Under the pieces are notes generated by a model, which saw nothing but the letters and a program-made list of their open reading frames with translations, was not told the DNA's origin and searched no databases. DNA of 64,000 nt from Sorangium cellulosum So0157-2 (GTDB lineage: Bacteria > Myxococcota_A > Polyangia > Polyangiales > Polyangiaceae): contig NC_021658.1 of the NCBI RefSeq assembly GCF_000418325.1, forward strand, positions 5,009,501 through 5,073,500. The letters are read 5' to 3'. A program made the position numbers and the translations under genes. Each line of letters begins with the position of its first letter. Within the stretch, counting starts at the first letter, position 1. Shown piece by piece: positions 42,558 through 52,131 of this stretch.

Positions 42558-43835
42558 TCACCGTTGCGCCAGCGTCCAGCCGAGCGCGGCGATGTCGAGC
42601 GCCAGGACCTCGCGTCGATCGTAGCTCACGAGCTCGACCGCGGGCCACACCGCGAGCTGCGCCTGAACGCGCGCTGGTACGAGGTGCCCTCCGAGGAGGA
42701 CGCGGGCGAGGTGAGCGAGAGATGGGCGCAGCGCCAGGAGATCCTCGGACGGGAACCTCCTGGCGTCGTCTGCCGACCAGATCTCGAGCGACCGAAGTCG
42801 CCGGACGAGGGGATGCGCTGCGAGCGCACGGAGTCCTTCGGGGCGCGTCGGACGGTACCAGAGCGCGAGGTGCTCGAGCGACGGGAGCTTTTCTGGGTCG
42901 AGCGGTGGAAGGGCTCCTCGTACGTCATCGTCGCCGCGAAATACGGTCAGGTAGCGGAGCGCCGGCGCGGGCTGGGCTAGCAGCGGCGCGAGGATGCGCT
43001 CCGGCGCGCCCAGCCCGCGTAGGCCAGGGAGCGCCGCGCCGACCGGCGGACTGGACCCACGGATCACGAGCGACGTGACCACCGATGCGCAGCCGTGAGC
43101 GTTGAGCAGATCGAGGAATGGCCCGAGGGCGCCAGAGATCATGAGGTGGAGGGATCGGAGCGAGCGTCCGGCGGCGCTCGCCAGGAGTCGGCGCAGCCGA
43201 TGCAGTCCGACGACGCCGAGCGAGACGTCCGGATCGTCGGGCGAGAAGCCGAGCGTGTCGCGTCCGATGAGCGAGAGCTCTGGCCGGAGCTCGTCCTCGA
43301 TGGTGGCCGCATCGTCATCGTAGGCCCACGCGAGGAGGCCGCCGTGACCGTCATCGATGCACGCGAAGGGCTCGCCGCAATCGGGAATTGGGCCGAAGGT
43401 CATCGTCTTGAGCGAGTCGAGGAGCTCGCGTTCCATGGCGCGCGCATCGTCCCCGTCGCGAAGCAGCCGCTCGGCTTGAAAGGCGAGCAGGGTGCCCGTC
43501 GGGTCGCCCCGCCGTTCGAGTTGCGCGCCGATGATGCGGGGCGCGGTGAGCATGTCTTCCTCGGGAGGAGCACTGATGATGGGTTGACCGCCCGTGGCGA
43601 ACCCCTCCGCGCGGAGCCGCGCAAGCCGGTGCTCGAAGACGATCTCGGCGATATGCGCTCTGGGGAAACTCCGTTCGAAGGGCGCACGGCGGCTCCTCCC
43701 GATCGGACGCTCCACGACGCGGGCGCCGTCGATGCGCAGGTCGACGTGCTCGTCGCGACGGTCTAACCGCATCGCGAGGCTGGCCGGTGGCTTGATGGTG
43801 TCGAGACCACGGTGAAACGCCTTCCTGGAGCTCAT
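42558..43835 (-). CDS. Candidate immunity protein: WGR-like, TIGR02996-like and LRR-like regions
   Basis: The 425-residue protein starts within the stop of the Rhs toxin gene (ATGA overlap at 43832-43835), the usual place of an immunity gene. The N-terminal about 80 residues resemble a WGR-type domain (DEHVDLRIDGARVVERPIG, IAEIVFEHRLARLRAEGF). Residues about 100-145 match the small repeat-companion motif (LERRGDPTGTLLAFQAERLL). The C-terminal half has irregular leucine-rich repeats (LRSLHLMISGALGPFLDLL, LPSLEHLALWY, VRRLRSLEIW). These features point to a cytoplasmic protein-binding role. That it neutralises the deaminase domain is inferred from position alone; regulators and orphan proteins can also lie here. 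Confidence 0.6.
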   Translation of the reverse strand: MSSRKAFHRGLDTIKPPASLAMRLDRRDEHVDLRIDGARVVERPIGRSRRAPFERSFPRAHIAEIVFEHRLARLRAEGFATGGQPIISAPPEEDMLTAPRIIGAQLERRGDPTGTLLAFQAERLLRDGDDARAMERELLDSLKTMTFGPIPDCGEPFACIDDGHGGLLAWAYDDDAATIEDELRPELSLIGRDTLGFSPDDPDVSLGVVGLHRLRRLLASAAGRSLRSLHLMISGALGPFLDLLNAHGCASVVTSLVIRGSSPPVGAALPGLRGLGAPERILAPLLAQPAPALRYLTVFRGDDDVRGALPPLDPEKLPSLEHLALWYRPTRPEGLRALAAHPLVRRLRSLEIWSADDARRFPSEDLLALRPSLAHLARVLLGGHLVPARVQAQLAVWPAVELVSYDRREVLALDIAALGWTLAQR

Positions 43836-46800
43836 CGCTGCCTCACGAAGTTGCCGTTGTCAGTACTCCACGTACCAAGATTCATGGGTCCGTGTGCGTT
43901 CGGCCGGCTGAGGTGGTTCGTGGGATGGGATGAATAGTCGCGACTTGCGTTCGTGCCTCCGCCGATCACGCGCCCGTTCGGCGGGGATTGTCCAGCCATC
44001 GTCCAGAGCCGTGGGATGAGCTGAGAGCAGTTCGGGCACGCCGGTACGGCATCGTTCGATCCAGTTTCCGAGCGGATTGTGTCGACCTCGCGGAGCGCCC
44101 TCCTGAGATTTCTCCGCCAGTTGCGGTCTCCCGGAGCGCAGGAGCGGCCGGTCCGACGTTCCCAATCTCTTATGTGCTCAGAGAGGGCTTGGGGCTCGGC
44201 GCATCCTTCCGGTGGTCTCGGGTCGCCCGGCTGTCGAGCACTCGTTCGGGGCAGTGCTGCTGCGACTGCGGGGTGGATTGATTCCTCGCTGCCGCCGCTG
44301 CTCCGCACGATCTGTGTACCATTGCGACGAGCGATGACACAGCGAAGAAGCCCATCGGCGTCCACCCACTCGACTGGGTAATTGTCGACGTACGCGTACG
44401 GCCTCAGGCCTCCCTCGATCCCGAGCGGCTCCGGGCTGAGGTACACGCCCGCCTCCGGGTCGTAGTACCTGTGCCAGTTGTAGTGGAGCCCGGTCTCCTC
44501 GTCGGCGTACTGCCCCGGGAACCTGAGCGGCGTGATCCCGGCCTGCTCGTCGGGCACGTCGCCGTACAGCCCCGCCTCGATCTCGGCCGCGACGCGCCCG
44601 TCGCCCTCCACGAGCACCTCGGGGAACCCGTTGACCCCGTGGACGAAGTACCTGAGCGCCCCCGCGGCGCCGTCCCGCTGGGCGAGCGGCGGCGCGCTCT
44701 CCGGCAGCGTGACGTAGCTCCGCTCTTCCACGGCGGTCGGCTCGCCATCCTCCGCGCGCTCGGTGCGCTCGTGGACCAGCACGTCGCCGCGCCAGGCGTA
44801 CCGGGTCACGCTCTCGACCTCCCCGGCCCGCGCCGCGCGCTTCTCGATCCTGCGGCCGAAGGCGTCATAGACAAACGAGATCACGTTCCCCTCCGCCGTA
44901 CGCGCCTCCATGAGCCGTCCATCGGCGCTCCATGCGTAGGTCCACACGCGCTCGGGTGCCTGCTCGCCTCCGCCATCACCGTTCAGCTCGCTCACGCGCT
45001 TCCGCACCACGTCGCCGCGCTCGCTGTGCTCGTAGCGCACGGTCCGTCGTGCCGTCGCGCGCTCCGTCAACCGTCCACCCGGCGCATAGGTCCGCCGCTC
45101 GCCGTCCCGTTCCATCTCGCCCGTCGCGGAGAACCGGAACCGCTCGGCCGGCTTGCCGCCCCGGCGCCGCTCGACGACACGGCCGTTCGCGTCGCGGAGC
45201 ATGGCTCGCGCCGTGCCGCCGAGATCCTCGTCCGCGCGGAGCATCCCGGCGGGCGACCAGGCTTACGTCCTGCGCCACGTCTCGAGCGCCGCGATCGGCC
45301 CGACCCACGGCGGCTCGCCGGGACCGACGCGCGGCGCTGCGGGTCGACCGAGCACGCGCTGCCGCTGCACCAGGCCCTCGGCGTCGATCTCGGTCGCGAT
45401 CGTGCCGCCGCCGGGCAATCCCCGCGCGACCTCGTGGCCGGCGGCATCGTAGGCGATGCGCAGCGGCGCGCTCTCTCACCGATCTGCACCGCGACGGGCC
45501 GCCCCAGGACGTCGCGCTGCACGCTCATCTCGCCGCCCGGCCCGCGCACGCCGGTGACCCTGCCCATGGCGTCGTAGGTCCACGCGAACGCCGCGAGCAC
45601 CTCGGCGCCCCGCCGCGTCACCTCCGTGAGCACCCGCCCGCGCCGGTCGTACGTGTAGAGGCACTCGACGTCGCCGCTCGCGGCGCGCTCGATCCTGCCG
45701 AGCGGATCGTAGTCGAACACGTCCTCCCGCCCGTCGGAGGTGGTGCGCTTGACGAGCCTGCCGAGCGGGTCGACCTCGAGGTCGAGCTTGTCGCTTCCGC
45801 GCTCCACCCGCTCGATTCGCCCCTGCGCGTCGAGCCTGTAGCGGATCTCGCGCCCGTCGAAGGTCCGCTCGCCGGTGATGCGCCCCTCGCCGTCGCGCTG
45901 GATCCGGTGCTCCTCGCCGGCCTCGTTGACGATGCGCACCAGGTCCTGCTCGCGGTCGTAGCGGTAGCGCACCTTGCTGCCGTCGGGCCGCACGAGCTCG
46001 GTGACGACGTGGAAGCCGCCCCAGCGCAGCGTGGTCGTGCGTCCGTCGGCGTCCGTGATCTGCGCCAGGTTGCCGTCGACGTCGAAGTCGTAGCGCGTCG
46101 CCGCGCCTCCCGGCCCGAAGACGGCGCACATGCGACCGCACGCATCGTAGGCGAAGCGGGTCTCGCGGCCGCGCTCATCGGTGAAGCCCGTGACGCGCCC
46201 CAGGAAATCGTACCGGATGCGCCGCTCGGAGCCGTCGGGCTCGACGACGCGTACGCGGTTCGCGAGCGCGTCGACCTCCATGCGCGTCTCGCCGCCGTTC
46301 GGCAGGGTGGCGCCGACGAGCAAGCCGCGGCTGTCATAAGCGAAGCCCACCACGAAGCCCGCGTCATCGTAGACGGCAACGACGTCGCCGCGCGCGTCGC
46401 GCTCGTAGCGCGCGGTGCCGCCGAGCGCGTCGGTCATGGCCGAGATGAACCCGCGCGCGTCGTGCTCGTAGTGAGTCCTGTTTCCCATCGGGTCGACCTC
46501 GGCCACGAGCCGCCCCTCCGCGTCGCGCTCCCAGCGGAAGACCCGCTGCGTCGCGTCCTGGTACTCGAGCAGCGCGCCCGCGTCGTCGTAGCGGAAGGTG
46601 TGCACGCCGCTGCCGCCGCCCCAGACCATCCTGTCCAGCTTGCCGAAGGCGTTGCCGTCGATGCGCCGGATCGAGCGCGAGGTGATCACCTCGGTGAGCG
46701 CGGCGTCGTGGTGGTCGATCTTGACGTGCAAGAACCCCCTGGCCCGCGATCCATCGAACAGGGTCTCCGGCGCGCCGTCGTCGAGCGCGTCGTTGCCGTC

Positions 46801-47582
46801 GCGGTGGCACCAGCTCTCGACGCAGCGCCCATCCTTGTAGCGAAACTCCGCCACGAGCCCTCCCGGCTCCTCGCGCCGCACCAGGCGGTGGTCCTCGTCG
46901 TAGGCGAAGCGCTGCGCGTGCCCCGCGGCGTCCTCGGCCGCGACGAGGTCGCCGCGCGCGTCGAACGCGTACCGCCGCCGCGCCTCCCAGCGCCCGTGTG
47001 CCGAGGCGTTCTTGACCTCGAAGGCGGCGATGTGCCCGTCCTTGTGCCGACGCACGCGCACGATCCGGCCCACGCTGTCGATCACCTGCACAAGGCGGCC
47101 GTCCTCGTACATGAGCTCGACCAGGTTGTCGTGCAGGTCGACGATCCGGCTCAGCAGCCATCGGCTGCCCTGCGGCTCCGCGAACAGGTATGCGAGCCCG
47201 TCCGCCGCGAGCGCGTAGCCCCACGCGTAGCGCGTCAGCACCCCGCACGGCAGCCGCGCCGACGCGCCCGGCTCGAGCCTCCTCGGCAGCTCCCTCGCCG
47301 CCGCGTGCGGCTCCAGCACCCGGAGCCCGCGGCGGCCCTCGTCGACCTGCCACGAGAGCGAGTGCGTCCAGCCGAAGCCGAGGTCGCCGTCCTCCTCGAT
47401 GCGCGCGGAGCTGTAGCTGCGCTTGAGCACGAGCGGGATCGTGCCGGGCAGCTCGCATCGCCGCGGCCGTCGCCCCCGCGGCCGCTCCCGCCCCCGCCGG
47501 CCCCGCCGCCGCCCAGGATGAAGACGCCGGGGTTCATTCCAGGGATCACCGCAGCGTTCGGAAAGGGCGCCGTTCGTGCCAT
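43832..47582 (-). pseudogene. Rhs/YD-repeat polymorphic toxin with C-terminal deaminase, reading frame broken
   Basis: The gene starts at ATG 47582 with the Gly-rich N-terminus known from myxobacterial Rhs proteins (TAPFPNAAVIPGMNPGVF). Near 47450 the reading frame changes and a stretch between the Gly-rich tail and the barrel start (ELPGTIPLVLKRSYSS) seems lost. The YD-repeat shell runs to about 45480 (YDFLGRVTGFTDERGRETRF). A second frame change lies at the GAGAGAG run at 45471-45478, and a TAA stop at 45265-45263 interrupts RT-AWSPAGMLRADED. The last part (43832-45262) holds the Rhs end (EWVDADGLL) and a toxin tail with GCAEPQALSEH and ACPNCSQL, a deaminase-like C-x-E and CxxC pair. Sequencing errors could explain some breaks. 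As read, no full-length toxin can be made. Confidence 0.75.
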
Positions 47583-47723
47583 GTGCGCATGCTCGCCGGC
47601 GGGGCGCACCTGCGGCACGCAGCCCGCAGCTCCTCCACGCCGCGCGAAGCTCCTCGCCCCCGCCAGAGCCCCGCCCCGCTCTCGTCGCTTGGTACCGCCG
47701 CCGGCGCGCGCTACCGTCTGGCC

Positions 47724-49286
47724 GTGACGAAGACCGGGCGGCGCAAGCAGAGACCCACGCCGCGACAGGGCGCCCCGGAGCTCACCCCGAAGAGCGTCGC
47801 GCGCATGGACGTCGGCGACGCCGTCTACCGCCTGGTGAAGCTGCTCGCCCGCCACCCCGACGAGCGCCTCGACGCCAAGGCCCGCGGCGCCCTCGAAAAG
47901 ACCCTGCCCGTCCTCGACGCGCTCCGCGCAAGCCACCCGGACCACCCGCAGGTCGCGTGGGTCGCCGGCATGATCCTCCGCAAGCTCGGCCGGCTGGACG
48001 AGGCCGCGCAGCTCGCCCGCCGCGCGTTCGAGATCGAGCCCACGTTCGCCACCGCCGTGAGCCTCGCGTACGCCCTCCGGGAGCGAGGCGACATCGACGC
48101 GGCCCAGGGCGCGTTCGAGGCCGCCGCCCGCCTCGATCCCGAGGACGTCTCGGCCCGCTGCGACCTCGGCGCCATGCTCTGCGAAGCCGGCCGCACCGCC
48201 GAGGGCCTGCGCCACCTCGAGGCCGTCCTCGACGAGCAGCCGGCGCACCCCGTGGCCTTCCCGGCCTACGCCTGTCACCGCGCCGTGCGCGATGGGGACG
48301 CCTCCTGGTACGACAAGCTCGCGGCGTACGAGAAGGCGCACCCGGAGAGCGCGGGCGCCGCGCGGGCGCTCGAGCGCCTGCGCGCCGAAGGGCTCCACCA
48401 CCCCGCGCCCGTCGCCGTCGTCGAGGGCTTCATCGCCGGCGTCGCCGAGGCGATCGACCACCTCCACCGCGATCACGACCCGTGGCTCAACCGCTTCGGC
48501 GCCCGCGAGCACGGCTACCGCATCCTCCCGCCGCTCGCGCCGGAGGAGCTCCGCCGCATCGAGGCGTCCGCGGGCACCCGCATCCCCGCCGACTACGCGG
48601 CGTTCGTCACCCGCGTCGGCAGCGCCGGCGCGGGGCCCTACTACGGGCTCCTGCCGCTCGACGGCCCGGGGCAGCTCGGGAGCCTCACCGGCGACTTCCC
48701 CCACACGCGGCCCTACCGGCCCCAGCTGCGGGTGATGAGCGCGCCCGAGCGCGCCGCGTACCAGGCCGACGCGACGGTGCGCGGCACGATCGCCCTCGCG
48801 CACATGGGCTGCGGCTACTTCTCCGTGCTCGTCGTGCGCGGCCCGCGCGCCGGCACCGTCTGGGCCGATCTCCGCGCGGCGGGCTCGGGCCTGCTCCCGA
48901 CCCACGACAGCTTCACGGCGTGGTACCGCGACTGGATCGAGGCGCTCTCGAAGGGCGCGCCGGCCGAGCTCCCGATCACCGCGCCCCGGTGCGCGGCGCC
49001 CGCGGTGCTCAGCGACTACCTGATGGAGTGGGAGCGCGAGCGAAGGCTCCCGCTCGGGGGCGCGGGCGAGGCGGGGGTCCGGCAGGCGCTGCGCGAGCTC
49101 CCCGACGGCGGGATCGCGATCCAGGCCGAGGCCTCCAGGTACTTCGACGCCGGCGATCCCATCAGCCCCTGCCCCAATTGCCGGCACATGTTCGAGCACT
49201 TCATCCAGAAGGACATGCTGCGTCCCGCGGCGCTGCGTCCCGGCGTGCCGCCCAGGGCCGCGCGGCGGCTCCGGCCGGAGGCGTAG
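47724..49286 (+). CDS. TPR-SUKH (SMI1/KNR4) protein, divergent from the Rhs gene
   Basis: The protein has about 520 residues if the GTG at 47724 is used; a start at the ATG at 47805 is also possible. There is no good ribosome site and the exact start is uncertain. TPR-like helices fill about 60-190 (AQLARRAFEIEPTFATAVSL, AQGAFEAAARLDPEDVSARC). A SUKH-type domain follows from about 260 (PLAPEELRRIEASAGTRIPA, YAAFVTRVGSAGAGPYYGLL, AHMGCGYFSVLVV). Near the C-terminus is CPNC, a possible zinc site. SUKH proteins commonly serve as immunity proteins for polymorphic nuclease and deaminase toxins. Its location beside an Rhs-deaminase fits this, although the divergent direction is less usual. The 141-base gap to the Rhs gene must hold both promoters. 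Confidence 0.72.
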   Translation: MTKTGRRKQRPTPRQGAPELTPKSVARMDVGDAVYRLVKLLARHPDERLDAKARGALEKTLPVLDALRASHPDHPQVAWVAGMILRKLGRLDEAAQLARRAFEIEPTFATAVSLAYALRERGDIDAAQGAFEAAARLDPEDVSARCDLGAMLCEAGRTAEGLRHLEAVLDEQPAHPVAFPAYACHRAVRDGDASWYDKLAAYEKAHPESAGAARALERLRAEGLHHPAPVAVVEGFIAGVAEAIDHLHRDHDPWLNRFGAREHGYRILPPLAPEELRRIEASAGTRIPADYAAFVTRVGSAGAGPYYGLLPLDGPGQLGSLTGDFPHTRPYRPQLRVMSAPERAAYQADATVRGTIALAHMGCGYFSVLVVRGPRAGTVWADLRAAGSGLLPTHDSFTAWYRDWIEALSKGAPAELPITAPRCAAPAVLSDYLMEWERERRLPLGGAGEAGVRQALRELPDGGIAIQAEASRYFDAGDPISPCPNCRHMFEHFIQKDMLRPAALRPGVPPRAARRLRPEA

Positions 49287-49293
49287 CGACCCT

Positions 49294-49389
49294 CCGGCGG
49301 CGGTCTCCCCACGGCGGAGTGCGTGCCGGCGGCGGTCCCCCCACGGCGGATTGCGTGCCGGCGACGGTCCCCCCACCGTGAGCTGCACG
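49294..49389. repeat. 32-base tandem repeat, three copies
   Basis: Copies lie at 49294-49325, 49326-49357 and 49358-49389. The unit starts CCGGCGGCGGTC; copies 1 and 2 differ at two positions and copy 3 is more diverged. It begins 8 bases after the SUKH gene stop. Confidence 0.85.
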
Positions 49390-49424
49390 CCGGCCGCTCG
49401 GCGAGTCCACCCCCCCAGGAATCC

Positions 49425-49535
49425 AGAGAGAGATTTCAACGCAAAGGCGCAAAGACGCAAAAGCGCAAAAAACAAAAATTTACTGCATTTTTGCGTCTTT
49501 GCGCTCTTGGCGCCTTTGCGTTGAAATCTCTCTCT
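49425..49535. repeat. 111-base inverted repeat (REP/MITE-like)
   Basis: The first 26 bases (49425-49450, containing GATTTCAACGCAAAGGCGC) are the exact reverse complement of the last 26 (49510-49535). The inner arms are imperfectly complementary and built from GCGCAAAGACGCAAAA. The centre is AT-rich (AAAAAACAAAAATTTACTGC). It lies between two genes facing each other, so it could terminate both. The composition differs from the surroundings, which suggests a mobile or dispersed element. Confidence 0.85.
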
Positions 49536-49579
49536 CCGTTCGCGAGGCAGATCCCTGGCGGGCTCTCCGCCCCGCGGTA

Positions 49580-52024
49580 CTACCCCGCCTTCTCCGCGCG
49601 CCGCCGCCGGGCGCGCCGCGGCTCGCTCCGGGCGGCGCCTCCCTGGCTGGAGGGCTCCGGCTGCGGCGCGAACCCGATCGCCGCGAGCTCCCGCTCGCCG
49701 ATCACGTCGCCCTTGGCCATGAGCGCCGCGCGGAGGAGGACCGCGCCCATCTCGGCGTCGTTGCCGGGCCACGGATGATCGAGCACGGCCTGCAACGCGC
49801 GCAGATCCAGGCCGAACGGCCGGCCCCGCAGCCGGACGCCGATGCGCGCGAGGTGATCCAGCGCGAGCGCCCGGAGGTCCTCGGCGCGCGACGACAGCGA
49901 CGGCAGCGCGACCGCCCGATCGCCGAGACGATCGCCGAGCCGCTCGCTCATCTGGCCGGTCGCCACCAGCGCGTCGACCGTCTGAGGCACCGCCACGACG
50001 AGCCGCACGTCGTCCGGCAGCGCCGCGCCGAGGTAGCTCTGCACCTCGGCCGGCAACGCCTGGGCGTCGAGGATGAGCAGCGTGCCCCCCTTCGCCGCCT
50101 CGATCGGCGAGCTGTCCGGATCGCGCCACAGCGCCAGCGCGGGCGGCGCGCCCTCGGCGCCCGAAGGCCCGGCGCCGCCCGCGGGCCCCGCGGAGGCGCC
50201 CCGCGCCTGCGCGAACGCCTGCGCGAACCCCTCGGGCACCGGCGCCGCGCCGTCGACGATCGCCAGCGGGCCGCCCGCACGCGCGGACGACAGGTGCACG
50301 ACCGCGCCCCACGCGACCGCGTCGATCCCGGGCGCGGTCAGCAGCGTGACCGGGCCGCCGGCCTCGCCGAGCCGCTCCAGCTGCTCGATCGCCGCGCGCG
50401 CGGCGGGGCTGTAGGCCGCGGCCCGCGCCGGCCGCGAGAGCAGCGCCGCGATGGCGCGGAACCGGCCCGCGCCCTGCGCCACGGCGCGCTCGAGCCGGCT
50501 CACCTCCCGCGCGCGCTCCTCGGCCTCGCGGCGGGCGGCGACCTCCCGGCCGCGCGACCCCGACAGCATCGCCGACACCGCGATCACCGCGCCGAGCCGG
50601 TCGGCGACCGCGCGCAGGCCGCACACCTCCTCCAGCGTCATCGGCGACGCGCGCCGGCCCCGCGGGATCGCGAGCGCCCCGATCGGCCCCTCCGCGTCGT
50701 TCACCAGCGCCACCACGCCGATGTCGCGCTCGGCGAGCCACGCGAGCAGCGGCCGCACCTCCGGCCGCCGGACCTCGACCGCCTCGGCGGCCTCGACGCG
50801 CAGGACGCGCTCCGGCTCGAGCTGCGCGAGCTCGATGAGGCGCGCCGGCACCTCCGCCGGCGCGGTGTGCGCGTAGCCCGCGCGATCCACGGTCACCCGC
50901 TCGGGCGGCGACAGCAGGTACAGCGCCGGCGGCGCCTGCCCGGCCGTGCCGGCGTCGGACGCGTCGCGCAGCGCGGAGAGCGCCGCCTCCAGCGCCGCCT
51001 CCGGCTCGGGGTTCATGGCCGCGCGCGTCGCGGCGTCGAAGGCGCCGAGCCAGCGCGCCCCCTCCGGCGCGAACCGGCGCGCGAGGGCCGGCGCGGCGAG
51101 CCCGGCGAGCGCGCAGAGCGCGCACGCGCCGAACACGGCGACGCCGACCGACGACGCCGGCGCGCCGCGGAGCCCGAGATCGCCGCGCGGCGCCTCGTGC
51201 ACCGCGTACACCGCGAGGAGCGCCGGCGGGGTCGCGAGCGTCGCGAGCGCCAGCGTGCGGCGGAGCGCGCGCGAGACCTGCGCGGCGTCGGCGGCCACGG
51301 TGCAGAACGCGACGCAGACCGCCGCGACCGCGCTCGTGACGGGCAGGATCGACTCGGGCGCCGCGACGCCGACGAACGCCGCCGCGAGGCCGACCGCGAG
51401 CGCGGTCGCCGAGAGCAGGAGCGCGGCCTCGACCCGGTCGGCGACGCCGAGCTCGAGCCGCCGCGCGATGCGGACGCGCGCGATCGCCACGAGCATCACC
51501 GTGAGCGAGCCGAGCGACGCCGCGGAGGTGGCGTAGTGCACGAGCAGCGGATCGAGATCCGCCGCGCGCTCGGGCGCCGCCGCGGACACGGCGGGCAGCG
51601 CGACCGCGACGGTCCAGAAGAGCGAGGCGAACGCCGCGGCGTCGAGGCGCCGCGTGCCGGGCGGGGGCTCGAGCAGCCCGCCGAGGCCCGCGATGCGCGC
51701 GAGCCCGACGAGGGCGGCCATCGACGCCGCCGCCGCGCCGAGGTTGCCGAGCGCGATCAGCGCGAGCCCGGTGGGGCCGCTCCGCGCGGCGGCGAGCATC
51801 GCGGCGCCGGTGAGGCACACGGCGGCGGCGCTGCGGGCGGCCGGCTCGATCCGGTCCTCCCCGCGCGGCGGCCGCTCGACCCACCGCAGGCCGAGCGCGA
51901 GCAGCGCCGGCAGCCCGAGCAGGGCGAGCCACGCGGGCCCGTGGCCGCCGGACGCCCGGAGCGCGGCGAAGGCCGTGTAGGCGACAGCGGCCGCGGCGAT
52001 CCAGAACGAGCGCCGGCGCAGCAT
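49580..52024 (-). CDS. Multi-TM membrane protein with degenerate NtrC-like AAA+ domain
   Basis: The 814-residue protein starts at ATG 52024 (an upstream TTG at 52060 is open too). The N-terminal about 330 residues contain about ten membrane helices (FWIAAAAVAYTAFAALRA, LLLSATALAVGLAAAFVGVA). A GAF-like segment follows at about 335-510 (RDIGVVALVNDAEGPIGALA). The C-terminal part follows the sigma-54 activator order (ALLSRPARAAAYSPAARAAI, GGTLLILDAQALPAEVQSYL, LPSLSSRAEDLRALALDHLA, HPWPGNDAEMGAVLL). The P-loop is missing (LLTAPGIDAVAWGA in place of GESGTGKE), there is no GAFTGA loop and no HTH. It is therefore unlikely to hydrolyse ATP or activate sigma-54, and may act as a sensor or decoy. This reading is by motif alignment only. 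Confidence 0.7.
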   Translation of the reverse strand: MLRRRSFWIAAAAVAYTAFAALRASGGHGPAWLALLGLPALLALGLRWVERPPRGEDRIEPAARSAAAVCLTGAAMLAAARSGPTGLALIALGNLGAAAASMAALVGLARIAGLGGLLEPPPGTRRLDAAAFASLFWTVAVALPAVSAAAPERAADLDPLLVHYATSAASLGSLTVMLVAIARVRIARRLELGVADRVEAALLLSATALAVGLAAAFVGVAAPESILPVTSAVAAVCVAFCTVAADAAQVSRALRRTLALATLATPPALLAVYAVHEAPRGDLGLRGAPASSVGVAVFGACALCALAGLAAPALARRFAPEGARWLGAFDAATRAAMNPEPEAALEAALSALRDASDAGTAGQAPPALYLLSPPERVTVDRAGYAHTAPAEVPARLIELAQLEPERVLRVEAAEAVEVRRPEVRPLLAWLAERDIGVVALVNDAEGPIGALAIPRGRRASPMTLEEVCGLRAVADRLGAVIAVSAMLSGSRGREVAARREAEERAREVSRLERAVAQGAGRFRAIAALLSRPARAAAYSPAARAAIEQLERLGEAGGPVTLLTAPGIDAVAWGAVVHLSSARAGGPLAIVDGAAPVPEGFAQAFAQARGASAGPAGGAGPSGAEGAPPALALWRDPDSSPIEAAKGGTLLILDAQALPAEVQSYLGAALPDDVRLVVAVPQTVDALVATGQMSERLGDRLGDRAVALPSLSSRAEDLRALALDHLARIGVRLRGRPFGLDLRALQAVLDHPWPGNDAEMGAVLLRAALMAKGDVIGERELAAIGFAPQPEPSSQGGAARSEPRRARRRRAEKAG

Positions 52025-52131
52025 CGCGGCGAGCGTAGCGTCTGGCCGCGGGGGCGCCAACGAGGCGGGCTCGTCGGTGGAACGACGCGCCGCCCCCGCC
52101 GCCGCCCGCGGCGTTCCGCTCCCTCAGGCCC

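Noticed and set aside
47235..51932. A 1,565-codon reverse frame across the Rhs, SUKH and NtrC-like genes
   Set aside because: Only its short segment around 47445-47582 (the Rhs N-terminus) looks real. The rest is Arg/Ala-rich and antisense or out of frame to supported genes.
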